A stretch of DNA of 64,000 nt from Sphingobacterium sp. UBA4616 (GTDB taxonomy: Bacteria; Bacteroidota; Bacteroidia; Sphingobacteriales; Sphingobacteriaceae), in assembly GCA_002386525.1 (NCBI GenBank), contig DGIS01000020.1, positions 62,001 to 126,000 on the forward strand. Reading direction: 5' to 3'. The translations under genes were made by a program, and so were the position numbers. A model generated the notes under the pieces. It did not search any database, had not been told where the DNA came from, and saw only the letters and a list, made by a program, of their open reading frames with translations. Positions 18,377-28,551 of the stretch are shown one piece after another (within the stretch, counting starts at the first letter, position 1; every line of letters starts with the position of its first letter).

Positions 18377-20659
18377 TTAATTATTGTCAGTGCTTGAAGG
18401 CCAATCGGCTTTGTTTTTACCAAAATTTTTGTTCGGTGTTGCACTCATTTCGATTTCCATCTTTCCGCCCTCCAAAAGCTGTGCATGTGTAATGAACGTT
18501 TTAGTATATGGTTTGCCATTCAATTTGATCGACTTGATGTATGGATTGGATTTACCTTGATTTTTAACATCAATTGCCATTGTTTTGCCATTCGGTAAAT
18601 TAATGTTAGCATGCTGCATCATAGGGGAGCCAAAGACATAAACACCACTCATGGCATTTAGCGGATAGAAACCCATTGCTGAAAATACATACCAGGCACT
18701 CATTTGTCCGACGTCATCATTGCCACATAGACCAGCTGGAGTGTTTGTGTAAAACTCAGTCATCGCTTTACGGACTAAAGCTGCACCTTTCCAGGGTTGT
18801 CCAGCGTAAGCATATAAGTAAGGGATATGGTGATTTGGTTCGTTCCCCTGTGCATATTGGCCAATCAGTCCTGAAATATCCGGTGAGGCTTCACCTCCAA
18901 GATCGGATGACATGGTTGTAAAATAATCCAGTTTTTTCAAAAATTTATCTTCACCACCGAAAAGATTGATCAGACCTTTAACATCTTGAGGTACCAGCCA
19001 GGTATATTGCCAAGCATTTCCTTCGCAGTAATCATTTTCGCGGTGTTTGGCCATCAAAGGATCGAACGGCCTACGAAATTCACCATTGGCTTTTTTACCG
19101 ACAAAATGACCTACTTCCTTGTCAAAATACTGCTCGTATAGTTTGTAGCGTTTTTTGAAGTAAGCGGCATCTTCGGTTTTTCCAAGTTTCTCCGCAATCT
19201 TGTAAGCACCAAAGTCTGCGATGGCATATTCAAGGGCCCAGGCAACGGATTCGTTAGGCATGCTATCAATAGGAATGTAGGTCAGTTCGCGCGCATATTT
19301 CAATCCGTGGTCATTACCCATGGCTGTTGTCTTAACTGCTTCCCAGACCAATGGATAGTCTTTCTCGTCAATGATCCCTTTTAAGAAGGCGTCGGCAATG
19401 ACTGGAATCGCAGGCAATCCGACCATGGTATTGGTTTCATTGCCCTGTAAGTGCCACATCGGTAATTTACCTTGTTGCTGATAGATCGCCAACATGGTTT
19501 TGATAAAGTCCTGGTTGATTTTGCGGTCTTCCAAGATGGTCATCAGCGGGTGAAGGGCACGGTAGGTGTCCCAAAGGGAAAATACGGTATGATTGACAAA
19601 ATCTTGTTTTTCATAAACCTGTTTATCGGTGCCCATATAGTCTCCATTTGCATCATTAAAAATGGTAGGTGCAAAGTAGGTATGATATAGCGCGGTGTAG
19701 AAGATGGTCTTTGTGTCTTTATCTGCTTCGAATTGGATTTTATTTAATGTTTTGTTCCAACGTTGATCTGCGTCTTGCTTTACTTTTTCAAAATTCCAGC
19801 CTGGAATCTCTGCGTTGATATTATTCAGCGCATTGGTCGAGCTAACAGGAGATATACCAACTTTGAGTTCAATGGTTTTGTTTTTAACAGCATCGAAGAA
19901 TAAAGCCGCTTTGATTGCCTGCCCTTTAAATGTCGTTTGGCCTAACTTTTCTTCTTTTCCGTCGAAAAATCTTACTTTTTGTATCGGTTGGGAAGTTCTG
20001 ATCGCAAAATATAACTTTTGGTCGGTGGCCCAGCCTGTTGAAAAGCGGTAACCAACGAAAGTCGAGTCGTTCACCTGTTTGAGGTAGGTGTCTGTTGGTT
20101 TATCCCAATTGATGTGGTATCCTAAATCGACCAAAATATGGGCATTCTCCGTTTTTTCGTAACGATATTGATGATAGCCCACTCGTTCCGTTGCCGTCAA
20201 ATTGGCCTGCACCTGATAGTCATCCAAATAAGCACTATAGAAACCAGGTTTGGCGACTTCATTTTCCTTTTTAAAAGAAGATCCATAACCGGTACTCATT
20301 TTGTTGAATTCCGCTGGTGTTAATTGCAATTTTCCATTGGCTGGAACAATCATCAGGTCGTTGAGGTCGCCGATACCTGTTCCGCTCAGGTGGGTATGGG
20401 TAAAACCCAAAATTTCCTGGCTTTTGTAATTGTAGCCACTGCACCAATCCCATCCGTTGAACTTGTCCCAAATCTGTGGAATTTGAGTTGGGCCTAGTTG
20501 CACTGCACCTAAAGGTACATTGGCACCGACAAAGACGTGGCCATGGTCTGCAGACCCAATAAAGGGATTGACATATTGTGTGAGATTTTGCTGGGCTTGT
20601 GCGCAAAATGGCAAAATTAGTGTGCCCAACACTGTTTTGAATAGTTTATTTCCTGTCAT
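18377..20659 (-). CDS. GH92 family alpha-1,2-mannosidase
   Basis: A 760-residue exported glycosidase (signal peptide to about residue 22, AQAQ). GH92 enzymes are calcium-dependent, inverting alpha-mannosidases that trim N-glycans or fungal mannan. Family landmarks are the N-terminal YVNPFIGSADHGHVFVGANVP region, NEPNHHIPYLY (about 603-613), and GNDDVGQMSAWYVFSAMGFYP (about 648-668), which carry calcium and catalytic residues. It is divergent from a LacI-family regulator, its likely controller. No SusCD pair is adjacent, so its substrate is probably delivered by another locus. Confidence 0.94.
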   Translation of the reverse strand: MTGNKLFKTVLGTLILPFCAQAQQNLTQYVNPFIGSADHGHVFVGANVPLGAVQLGPTQIPQIWDKFNGWDWCSGYNYKSQEILGFTHTHLSGTGIGDLNDLMIVPANGKLQLTPAEFNKMSTGYGSSFKKENEVAKPGFYSAYLDDYQVQANLTATERVGYHQYRYEKTENAHILVDLGYHINWDKPTDTYLKQVNDSTFVGYRFSTGWATDQKLYFAIRTSQPIQKVRFFDGKEEKLGQTTFKGQAIKAALFFDAVKNKTIELKVGISPVSSTNALNNINAEIPGWNFEKVKQDADQRWNKTLNKIQFEADKDTKTIFYTALYHTYFAPTIFNDANGDYMGTDKQVYEKQDFVNHTVFSLWDTYRALHPLMTILEDRKINQDFIKTMLAIYQQQGKLPMWHLQGNETNTMVGLPAIPVIADAFLKGIIDEKDYPLVWEAVKTTAMGNDHGLKYARELTYIPIDSMPNESVAWALEYAIADFGAYKIAEKLGKTEDAAYFKKRYKLYEQYFDKEVGHFVGKKANGEFRRPFDPLMAKHRENDYCEGNAWQYTWLVPQDVKGLINLFGGEDKFLKKLDYFTTMSSDLGGEASPDISGLIGQYAQGNEPNHHIPYLYAYAGQPWKGAALVRKAMTEFYTNTPAGLCGNDDVGQMSAWYVFSAMGFYPLNAMSGVYVFGSPMMQHANINLPNGKTMAIDVKNQGKSNPYIKSIKLNGKPYTKTFITHAQLLEGGKMEIEMSATPNKNFGKNKADWPSSTDNN

Positions 20660-20693
20660 AGGTTTTGTTCGGGTATTTGAAAACTGCTTAAAA

Positions 20694-20768
20694 TTAGTAA
20701 ATAAAACCTTTTAGCGCAATTTTATTATTATTTTTAGTAAATTGTCGTTAAATTTTTTACTTTAGTAA
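20694..20768. repeat. Three direct copies of TTAGTAA in the GH92/LacI intergenic region
   Basis: TTAGTAA occurs at 20694-20700, 20734-20740 and 20762-20768 within the 148-bp divergent region. The region is very AT-rich, so chance is possible. The spacing of 40 and 28 bases and the divergent regulator make them candidate binding sites. No clear TAnnTTTG promoter could be found on either strand here. Confidence 0.3.
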
Positions 20769-20807
20769 TCTTCGAAATAAAAAACTTAACAAACCTACTA
20801 CTACTAC

Positions 20808-21818
20808 ATGAAGAAACGTATTCTGATCAGTGATATCGCAAAGGCGTTGGGGATTTCTGTCACTACTGTGTCCTTTATTTTAAATGATAAGGCCAAAGAA
20901 AAGCGTATTAGTGAGGCTTTGACTAAACGGGTGCTGGACTATGTCAAAAAAGTGGGTTATAAACCCAATGAATTGGCCAAAAGTCTCCGCACCGGCAAGA
21001 CGAAGATTCTGGGTTTGATTATCGAAGATATTTCCAATCCCTTTTTTGGAAATATCGCGCGTCTGATCGAAAGTAAGGTTTATGAGCAGGGGTATCGTAT
21101 TATTTATTGTAGTACGAACAATGATGTGGAGAAAGCGAAAGAATTAATCCAGATGTTTTACGATCGACAGGTAGATGGTTTTATTATTACTCCATCCGAT
21201 GGACTGGAAGATACGGTAAAGCAGTTGCAGCAGAATAATATTCCAGTGGTACTTTTTGACCGGTATTTTCCGGGGCTTGAAACGGACTATGTTGGGGCAG
21301 ACAATTTTCAGGGGGCTTTTGATGCGAGTGACCATTTGTGTCAACAGGGGTATAGACGTATTGGATTTGTGTCGCTCTATTCCGATCAGACCCAGATGAA
21401 GGAACGCTCTGAGGGATATCTGAAAGCGATGGACAACAATAAGCAGCAGAGTTTTATTCAAAAGATCCAGATGGATGCATCGGACGAAGAGGCCATGGAA
21501 GCGTTGCGGGAGTTTATCTGTGAAAATAGACTGGATGCTGTATTGTTCTCAACAAACTATTTGGCTATTTCTGGTCTGAAAGCTTCTAAAAAGTATAACT
21601 TTCCGATGCCTGCGGTGATTGCATTTGACGATCACACAGCCTTTAAATTGGTCGAACCCTCTATAACGGTGGTTTCGCAGCCGATCAAGGATATTGCAGA
21701 GAACCTGATCAATATTTTGTTGCTTCGTCTTCAAGGCAAAATAAAAGCAACACGTAAAATGGTGTTGCCTTGTGAACTGAAAGTTCGGGAGTCGACCAAA
21801 GTGAAAGTTACGCTGTAG
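20808..21818 (+). CDS. LacI-family transcriptional regulator
   Basis: A 336-residue regulator with an N-terminal LacI helix-turn-helix ([20 protein letters not shown], about 6-25), the hinge helix region ([12 protein letters not shown], about 57-68) and a periplasmic-binding-protein-like core (about 70-330) for a sugar or sugar phosphate. It is transcribed away from the GH92 mannosidase gene and probably controls it. Its 3' end overlaps the convergent msrB gene by 11 bp. The effector is not visible; mannose or a derivative is a guess from context. Confidence 0.92.
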   Translation: MKKRILISDIAKALGISVTTVSFILNDKAKEKRISEALTKRVLDYVKKVGYKPNELAKSLRTGKTKILGLIIEDISNPFFGNIARLIESKVYEQGYRIIYCSTNNDVEKAKELIQMFYDRQVDGFIITPSDGLEDTVKQLQQNNIPVVLFDRYFPGLETDYVGADNFQGAFDASDHLCQQGYRRIGFVSLYSDQTQMKERSEGYLKAMDNNKQQSFIQKIQMDASDEEAMEALREFICENRLDAVLFSTNYLAISGLKASKKYNFPMPAVIAFDDHTAFKLVEPSITVVSQPIKDIAENLINILLLRLQGKIKATRKMVLPCELKVRESTKVKVTL

Positions 21819-22188
21819 GATCGGCTACAAATTTCATTGAAATAGAATTGACGCAGTGACGCGTGTTTTTTGTCGTAAAACCTTCTCCGAGGAATACATG
21901 GCCTAAATGCGCGCCACAATTACTACAAAGGATTTCAGTGCGGCGGCCATCGGCATCGGTGATCCTTGTAATTGCCCCGGGAATTTCATCATCAAAACTT
22001 GGCCAACCACAGCCAGATTCAAATTTTGACTCCGAACGGTATAATGGGCTGTCACAACGGCGGCAGATATAAGTTCCCTTGTGCTTATTGTCTAACAATT
22101 CGCCTGTAAATGGGCGCTCGGTTCCTTTATGTACAATAACATATTCCTCTTCTTTACTTAACGGATTGTATTTTTTGTTTTCTTCCAT
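21808..22188 (-). CDS. msrB: Peptide-methionine (R)-S-oxide reductase
   Basis: A 126-residue cytoplasmic enzyme that reduces methionine-R-sulfoxide in proteins using thioredoxin. The structural zinc ligands are Cys42, Cys45, Cys88 and Cys91; the catalytic Cys is 112 in RHCVNS; the SGCGWPSF box (58-65) is present, with Cys60 as a possible resolving residue. It is a single-domain MsrB without an MsrA fusion. Its 3' end overlaps the LacI-family gene in convergent orientation. Confidence 0.95.
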   Translation of the reverse strand: MEENKKYNPLSKEEEYVIVHKGTERPFTGELLDNKHKGTYICRRCDSPLYRSESKFESGCGWPSFDDEIPGAITRITDADGRRTEILCSNCGAHLGHVFLGEGFTTKNTRHCVNSISMKFVADPTA

Positions 22189-22599
22189 CTCTGTGGTGTT
22201 CTTTGTTATAAGTTTAGTGATCTACAGAGCTGGCATGTGTTGGACAGCTCTATTTTCGCGTAGTTACTACCTAATATGATATAACTGCAGCAGGAATTTT
22301 TACCAAAGTCTTTATAAACAATTAAAGTGTGGTTTTTTTAAGCTTTCAACCCTATCCTGGAAGGCTATCGATTCCTGTTTTTAAAGTTACGCAATTCAAG
22401 CTAAAAATACACCTTTTGTATAAATGACAGTGTCGCCTTTTTACATATTTTAAACTGTCATGGAATTGTCTTATATTTGATTGGCTATCCAAATGAAAAG
22501 TTGTAGCGATGGAACTACTTTAATAGCGAAATGTTATTTTATCCTTGTTTAAACGCATTTGTTTAGAATGATTATAAATTGATATTAAAGGTCACAAAA
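22189..22599. other. Intergenic region upstream of the alternative complex III operon
   Basis: About 410 bases without a gene. The only structure I can support is an 8-bp inverted repeat, ATGACAGT at 22424-22431 and ACTGTCAT at 22454-22461, with 22 bases between. It lies about 140 bases upstream of the operon promoter and could be a regulator site. No tRNA or riboswitch is recognisable. Confidence 0.35.
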
Positions 22600-22632
22600 T
22601 TGTCAGCGATTTATTAATAAATCATACTTTTG
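22600..22632 (+). promoter_or_regulatory. Candidate promoter of the actABCDEF-cox operon
   Basis: TTG (22600-22602), 22 bases, then TACTTTTG (22625-22632), a perfect -7 element, about 80 bases before actA. It is the only good match in the 519-base gap. Confidence 0.6.
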
Positions 22633-22716
22633 TGGCATTGTTAGGGGGGTAGTGGCTCCTTTAACCATGGGAGTTAATTTTTTACATTCACAAATAAATA
22701 GTATAAAGTGCTAAAT

Positions 22717-23979
22717 ATGAGAACTATCTCATCCGTTTTGGGAAGCCTTGCGAGGGTGGTGTCAACGAGTTTGATGCTATTATTTGCCGTTACGACGTTG
22801 CATGCGCAAGATGTCAAGGAAGGTGAAAAAATCTTCAAATCTAAGTGTACATCCTGTCACGCCATTGACAGAAAAGTGGTCGGTCCTGCTTTGAAAGGGA
22901 TTCCAGAGACGAAAGACGAAGCTTGGTTAATCAAGTGGATCAAGAACTCTCAGGCGTTAATTGCTTCTGGTGATGCTGAGGCGATTAAAATCTTCGAAGA
23001 GAACAACAAGCTTGTGATGACTTCTTTTACTGATTTATCTGATGATCAGGTTAGATCGGTATTAGCGTATATCACGGATGCTTCTAAGGAGAAACCGAAA
23101 GATGCAACCAATGGTGGTGCTGGTGCTAAAGATGATAACGCGTCGATGTTCATGATTTTGGGCTTGATCGCAGTTGTTGTTTTGGCTGTGGTGGTTATTG
23201 TGGTGTTGAATCGTGTGATTCGTACGCTGGAAAATGTAATTGCTAAAAACCAGGAAGCTATTGCTGCACAACAGGAACCAGAAGATAATCAGCGTTTTGT
23301 GAAGTTTGCGAAAGCATTCGTTAAAAACAAAAAACTGGTTGGTTTTACGGTATTGATGTTGGTTGCTTTATTAGCTGTAGGCGGTTGGAAAACGATGTGG
23401 AATGTTGGTGTTCACCAAGGCTATCAGCCGGTTCAACCCATTAAGTTCTCACACCAAATCCACGCGGGTGTTAACAAAATTGAGTGTCAATACTGTCACG
23501 GTGGTGCATTTAAATCAAAAAATGCGTCTATTCCATCGGCCAACGTATGTATGAACTGTCACAATACAGTCACTGCTTCTGAGCATTATGATGGTGAAAT
23601 TTCTCCGGAAATTGCTAAAATCTACCGTGCTTTGGATTGGGATCCTGATACGCGTACTTACGGTAACAATCCGAAACCAATTCAATGGGTTCGTATCCAC
23701 AACTTGCCTGATTTTGCTTACTTCAATCACTCACAACACGTTGTAGTGGCTGGTGTGGAATGTCAGACTTGTCATGGTCCAATTCAGAATATGGAAGAGG
23801 TGTACCAATACTCTCCATTGACGATGAAATGGTGTGTTGATTGTCACAAAAAGACAGATATCAAGTCGGATAATAAATACTATGAAGATTTGATTAAAGC
23901 ACACGAAAGAATTAAGAAGGGTGAAAAAATGACTGCAGCCATGATCGGTGGTCTTGAGTGTGGTAAATGTCACTATTAA
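22717..23979 (+). CDS. actA: Alternative complex III subunit ActA, multiheme cytochrome c with fused monoheme domain
   Basis: A 420-residue membrane-anchored periplasmic cytochrome that moves electrons out of alternative complex III. After a signal peptide (to about residue 31) a monoheme cytochrome c domain carries CTSCH (44-48) with Met101 as probable distal ligand. Two hydrophobic helices (about 145-165 and 208-223) follow. The C-terminal pentaheme domain has CxxCH at 257, 278, 349, 373 and 415. Six heme motifs in total, one more than the pentaheme ActA described from Rhodothermus. The ATG at 22717 is preferred over a GTG at 22708. It heads the operon actABCDEF. Confidence 0.9.
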   Translation: MRTISSVLGSLARVVSTSLMLLFAVTTLHAQDVKEGEKIFKSKCTSCHAIDRKVVGPALKGIPETKDEAWLIKWIKNSQALIASGDAEAIKIFEENNKLVMTSFTDLSDDQVRSVLAYITDASKEKPKDATNGGAGAKDDNASMFMILGLIAVVVLAVVVIVVLNRVIRTLENVIAKNQEAIAAQQEPEDNQRFVKFAKAFVKNKKLVGFTVLMLVALLAVGGWKTMWNVGVHQGYQPVQPIKFSHQIHAGVNKIECQYCHGGAFKSKNASIPSANVCMNCHNTVTASEHYDGEISPEIAKIYRALDWDPDTRTYGNNPKPIQWVRIHNLPDFAYFNHSQHVVVAGVECQTCHGPIQNMEEVYQYSPLTMKWCVDCHKKTDIKSDNKYYEDLIKAHERIKKGEKMTAAMIGGLECGKCHY

Positions 23980-24016
23980 TAATTATTTGAAATACGCAAT
24001 CTTATATACAGCTTAA

Positions 24017-27000
24017 ATGGATAGCAATAAAAAATATTGGAAAGGTTTGGAAGAGTTAAATCAAACTCCTGCTTTCGTTGAAGGAAGCAAGGGTGAGTTT
24101 GCCGAATCTATTCCTGTAGAAGATGTATTAAATGAAGCTGGCTTGAGCACAAAAACTCCTCGCCGTGACTTCTTGAAAGCATTAGGATTTGGTTTGGGTG
24201 CTGTTTCTTTAGCGGCTTGTAACCGTACTCCTGTGCATAAGGCAGTTCCTTATTTGATTAAACCTGAAGAGGTAACTCCAGGTATCCCTAACTATTATGC
24301 TTCGACGTTCAACGGTCAAAGTATCTTGGTTAAAACACGCGAAGGTCGTCCGATCAATGTTGAGCCTAATCCGAATGCAATTGGTTTGAACCAAGGTTTG
24401 GATTCAACAACAGCTGCTTCTGTATTGGATTTATATGATGAGTCCAAATTGAAACAGGCACAATTGAAAGGTCAAGATGTGGAGTGGTCCAAATTGGATG
24501 GGGAAGTTGTTAAAGCGTTAAATGCTGCGGCGTCTTCTGGTAAACAAATTACGATCGTTTCTAATACGGTAAACAGTCCTTCAACCTTGGCAGCTATTGC
24601 TGCTTTCGGAACGAAATTCCCTACGGTTAACCATGTACAATACGATGCTGTATCTTACAGCGGTATTATTGAAGCGAATAAGGCTTCTTTTGGTAGAGCA
24701 GTAGTTCCGTCCTATAATTTTGAAAATGCAAATGTGATTGTTTCTGTTGCGGCTGATTTCTTAGGAACTTGGTTAGCAGGTGAGGAGCATACACAACAAT
24801 ACGCTAAAAATCGTGACTATAAATCGTTGAAAAACGGAAAAATGTCACGTCACGTGCAATTTGAATCTGGTCTTTCCATGACGGGTACAAATGCTGATGC
24901 TCGTATCGCTATCAAACCTTCGGAAGAGGGGGCTACCTTAATCGCTTTGTATAATGCAATTACTGGTCAATCATTGGCTGGAGCAACTGCAAACAAAAAA
25001 GCGCAAAAAGGTGTAGCATTAGCGGCCAAAGAATTGGTGAATAGCAAAGGCGCGGCTGTTGTTGTTGCAGGGTCTAACGATGTCAATGTACAGGTATTGG
25101 TTAATGCAATCAACGTTGCATTGGGCGCTTATGGTACTATCATCGACTTGGATAACTATTCTAAACAATACCAAGGTTCGGATTCTTCGTTCCAAGCGTT
25201 CTTAGCTGCTGCGAAATCTGGGCAAGTTGGCGTTGCGTTCTTCTTGAACAGCAACCCTGTTTATGATTACTTCAAAGCAGAGGATGTAAAAGCTGCGTTG
25301 AAGCAGATTCCTTTCACGTTGTCATTCGCGCAGCGTGCAGATGAAACTGCGTCTGAATTGACTGCTATCGCTCCAGCAAGTACTTTCTTAGAGTCTTGGG
25401 GTGATTCCAATCCAAAAGAAGGGTTGTATTCAATTATCCAACCAACGATTAATCCTGTTTTCAAAACACGTCAAGTTGAGCAAAGCTTGTTGACTTGGGC
25501 TGGAAATAATACAGATATGTACAACTTTGTTAAGAATCTGTGGTCTACACAAATTTTAGCGGGTTCTACGAAAAACTGGGATGCTGTATTGCAGACTGGT
25601 TTTGAATATAAAGGTGCCAAAGCGGCAACAGCTCCTGCTTTTACAGGAAATGCTGCAGCAGCGGCTTCGGCAATTGAGGCATCAAGCAAGGCGATTGCAG
25701 GGGAGTTTGAATTGAAACTTTATGAGCCTGCTGGTCTTCGTGACGGTCGCTACGCAAACAATGCTTACTTACAAGAGTTACCTGACCCAGTTTCTAAAGT
25801 AACTTGGGATAACTATGCTGCTCTTAATCCGAAAGATGCTGAGAAATTAGGTTTGGGTGAAGACGGTAAAGTAACTGTCAAAGCAAATGGTGTTGAATTG
25901 GAATTGCCCGTTGTACAACAACCAGGACAAGCTCAAGGAACAGTTTCCGTTGCTGTAGGTTACGGCCGTACAAAAGTGGGTAAAGCAGGTAATGAAGTTG
26001 GTAAAAACGCGTTCCCTTTTGCTTCGATCATCAATGGTACAGTACAAGGTGTTGCTAAGGCAACTGTAGCGAAAGCGTCTGGAACTTACCAATTGGCACA
26101 AACACAAACACACCATACCATCGAAGGTCGTAACGTTATCCGTGAGACGACATTTGCGAAATATTTGAAAGATCCTAACTCGGAGGCAGGACGCTTTACA
26201 GATAATCACAAAACATACGATTTGTGGAACAAGTATGAGCAACCAGGTCACAAATGGGTGATGGCGATCGACTTGAACGCATGTACAGGTTGTGGTGCTT
26301 GTATCGTAGCTTGTAACGTTGAAAATAATATTCCTGTTGTTGGTCGTGATGAGGTTCGCCGTCGTCGTGAGATGCACTGGTTACGTATTGACCGTTATTA
26401 TACGATCGAAGGAAAAGATCAAGATCTTACAAAAGAGAAGGAAATTGCGAAAGCTTCGGCTGATTTAGATTTCGAAGATGTCACTGTTGTTCACCAACCG
26501 ATGTTGTGTCAGCACTGTGGTCACGCACCTTGTGAGACGGTTTGTCCGGTATTGGCAACAGTACACTCTTCAGAAGGTTTGAACCACATGGCTTACAACC
26601 GTTGCTTTGGTACACGTTACTGTGCAAATAACTGTCCTTTCAAAGTGCGTCGTTTCAACTGGTTCGCCTACTGGAATGATTCCCGCTTTGACAACTACTT
26701 GAACAATGAATTTACACAGTTGGTATTAAACCCAGATGTCGTAACACGTTCACGTGGGGTAATGGAGAAATGCTCAATGTGTATCCAACGTATCCAAGCA
26801 GGTAAATTACAAGCTAAGATTGAAAATCGCAAAGTGAAAGATGGCGATATCCAAATGGCTTGTCAACAAGCATGTTCTGCAAATGCAATCATCTTTGGAG
26901 ATGCCAATGATCCAGCATCAGAAGTATCTAAAGCATTACGCAACGAGCGTGTTTATTACGTACTTGAGGAAATCAATGTTCAACCGGGTATCGGTTATAT

Positions 27001-27031
27001 GACAAAAGTTAGAAACACTTTTGAGGCGTAA
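24017..27031 (+). CDS. actB: Alternative complex III subunit ActB, iron-sulfur protein
   Basis: A 1004-residue subunit combining a molybdopterin-oxidoreductase-like domain that lacks the cofactor in this family with a ferredoxin-like domain holding iron-sulfur clusters. An RR motif followed by a hydrophobic stretch and a Cys (RRDFLKALGFGLGAV, about 49-63, Cys about 68) suggests Tat export and a lipid anchor. Cluster ligands lie in CTGCGACIVACN (about 756-767), CQHCGHAPCETVCP, CFGTRYCANNCP and CSMCIQ. It receives quinol electrons from ActC/ActF and passes them to ActA hemes. Confidence 0.93.
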   Translation: MDSNKKYWKGLEELNQTPAFVEGSKGEFAESIPVEDVLNEAGLSTKTPRRDFLKALGFGLGAVSLAACNRTPVHKAVPYLIKPEEVTPGIPNYYASTFNGQSILVKTREGRPINVEPNPNAIGLNQGLDSTTAASVLDLYDESKLKQAQLKGQDVEWSKLDGEVVKALNAAASSGKQITIVSNTVNSPSTLAAIAAFGTKFPTVNHVQYDAVSYSGIIEANKASFGRAVVPSYNFENANVIVSVAADFLGTWLAGEEHTQQYAKNRDYKSLKNGKMSRHVQFESGLSMTGTNADARIAIKPSEEGATLIALYNAITGQSLAGATANKKAQKGVALAAKELVNSKGAAVVVAGSNDVNVQVLVNAINVALGAYGTIIDLDNYSKQYQGSDSSFQAFLAAAKSGQVGVAFFLNSNPVYDYFKAEDVKAALKQIPFTLSFAQRADETASELTAIAPASTFLESWGDSNPKEGLYSIIQPTINPVFKTRQVEQSLLTWAGNNTDMYNFVKNLWSTQILAGSTKNWDAVLQTGFEYKGAKAATAPAFTGNAAAAASAIEASSKAIAGEFELKLYEPAGLRDGRYANNAYLQELPDPVSKVTWDNYAALNPKDAEKLGLGEDGKVTVKANGVELELPVVQQPGQAQGTVSVAVGYGRTKVGKAGNEVGKNAFPFASIINGTVQGVAKATVAKASGTYQLAQTQTHHTIEGRNVIRETTFAKYLKDPNSEAGRFTDNHKTYDLWNKYEQPGHKWVMAIDLNACTGCGACIVACNVENNIPVVGRDEVRRRREMHWLRIDRYYTIEGKDQDLTKEKEIAKASADLDFEDVTVVHQPMLCQHCGHAPCETVCPVLATVHSSEGLNHMAYNRCFGTRYCANNCPFKVRRFNWFAYWNDSRFDNYLNNEFTQLVLNPDVVTRSRGVMEKCSMCIQRIQAGKLQAKIENRKVKDGDIQMACQQACSANAIIFGDANDPASEVSKALRNERVYYVLEEINVQPGIGYMTKVRNTFEA

Positions 27032-27060
27032 TCTTGTACAATATTTGAAATAAAAATACT

Positions 27061-28545
27061 ATGTCATCGCATAACGAATCAATATTAAGAGAACCATTAA
27101 TGACCGGTAAGGACATTACGTATGCAAAAATTACGGATGATATCTTACTACCGGTTGAAAATAAACCAAATAAAGCATGGTGGATTGGTTTTACCGTAGC
27201 TGTATTGGGTGCTTTATTATGGGTAGTTAGCGTTAGTTATACCTTTTGGACAGGTATCGGCGCTTGGGGTCTGAATAAAACTGTAGGCTGGGCTTGGGAT
27301 ATCACCGACTTCGTATGGTGGGTAGGTATCGGTCACGCGGGTACGTTGATTTCAGCTGTATTATTAATCTTCCGCCAGAACTGGCGTAATTCAATCAACC
27401 GTTCTGCAGAGGCGATGACGATCTTTGCGGTAATCTGTGCGGCAACATACGTTGTTGCTCACATGGGTCGTCCTTGGTTGGCCTATTGGATTTTCCCACT
27501 TCCAAATCAATTTGGATCACTTTGGGTAAACTTTAACTCTCCTTTAGTATGGGATGCGTTCGCGATCTCGACATACTTTACAGTATCCTTGGTATTTTGG
27601 TACTGTGGTTTGTTGCCGGATATTGCAACAATTCGTGACCGTGCTACTGGATTAAAACAAAAAATCTATTCTGTATTATCATTTGGATGGAATGGTTCAG
27701 TTAAGACTTGGCAACGTTTTGAAATCGTGTCCTTGATCTTGGCTGGTATTTCTACTCCACTCGTACTTTCTGTACACACGATCGTATCCATGGACTTTGC
27801 AACTTCGGTTATTCCTGGATGGCACACGACGATCTTCCCGCCATATTTCGTGGCTGGTGCGATCTTCTCAGGTTTCGCGATGGTACAGACCTTATTGTTG
27901 ATCTTACGTAAAGTAATGAATTTTGAGAACTACATTACGATGTTCCATATTGAATCGATGAATATCATCATCATGACAACAGGTTCTATCGTGGGTGTAG
28001 CTTATTTGACCGAGTTATTTATCGCGATGTACTCTCGCTCAGAATACGAAATGTATGCGTTCGAGAATCGTATGTTAGGTCCATACGCTTGGGCTTACTG
28101 GTCGATGATGACGTGTAACGTAATTTCTCCACAGTTATTCTGGTTCAAGAAAATCCGTACAAGTATTCCTATCTCTTGGATCTTATCTATTGTTGTTAAC
28201 ATCGGTATGTGGTTTGAGCGTTTTGTAATTATCGTGACTTCATTGCACCGTGATTACTTGCCTTCATCTTGGGCAATGTTCTACCCAACTTGGACAGACG
28301 TAGGAATCTTTGTAGGTTCGATTGGACTGTTCTTTACATTATTCTTGTTGTTCTTACGTTTCTTACCGGGTATCGCTATCGCCGAAGTGAAATTGTTGTT
28401 GAAATCATCTTCATTACAACATAAAACCAAGTTGGCTCAAGAAGGTGCATTCCCTGACGAACAAGTGAAGTACTTCCAAGAATCATTGGAGAAATATGAT
28501 TCAGTGACAGAAGAAGAGATTAAAGAATTATCAGTTAGAAAATAA
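27061..28545 (+). CDS. actC: Alternative complex III subunit ActC, NrfD-like quinol-oxidising membrane protein
   Basis: A 494-residue integral membrane protein with about ten helices, in the NrfD/PsrC family. It forms the quinol site of the complex together with ActF, which has the same fold. It lies 29 bp after actB. The GHAGTLISAVLL region and the long helices fit the family. Loops are rich in aromatic residues, as usual. No truncation is seen. Confidence 0.93.
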   Translation: MSSHNESILREPLMTGKDITYAKITDDILLPVENKPNKAWWIGFTVAVLGALLWVVSVSYTFWTGIGAWGLNKTVGWAWDITDFVWWVGIGHAGTLISAVLLIFRQNWRNSINRSAEAMTIFAVICAATYVVAHMGRPWLAYWIFPLPNQFGSLWVNFNSPLVWDAFAISTYFTVSLVFWYCGLLPDIATIRDRATGLKQKIYSVLSFGWNGSVKTWQRFEIVSLILAGISTPLVLSVHTIVSMDFATSVIPGWHTTIFPPYFVAGAIFSGFAMVQTLLLILRKVMNFENYITMFHIESMNIIIMTTGSIVGVAYLTELFIAMYSRSEYEMYAFENRMLGPYAWAYWSMMTCNVISPQLFWFKKIRTSIPISWILSIVVNIGMWFERFVIIVTSLHRDYLPSSWAMFYPTWTDVGIFVGSIGLFFTLFLLFLRFLPGIAIAEVKLLLKSSSLQHKTKLAQEGAFPDEQVKYFQESLEKYDSVTEEEIKELSVRK

Positions 28546-28551
28546 TCAGCA

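Noticed and set aside
18361..18391. ACTGACAAT/ATTGTCAGT inverted repeat as terminator of the GH92 gene
   Set aside because: The repeat spans the GH92 stop codon with a 13-base loop and is not followed by a T run on the minus strand.
25847..26377. 176-residue ORF on the minus strand
   Set aside because: It lies wholly inside actB on the opposite strand. Its composition (Cys, Thr and Ile-rich) is that of a shadow of the conserved gene.
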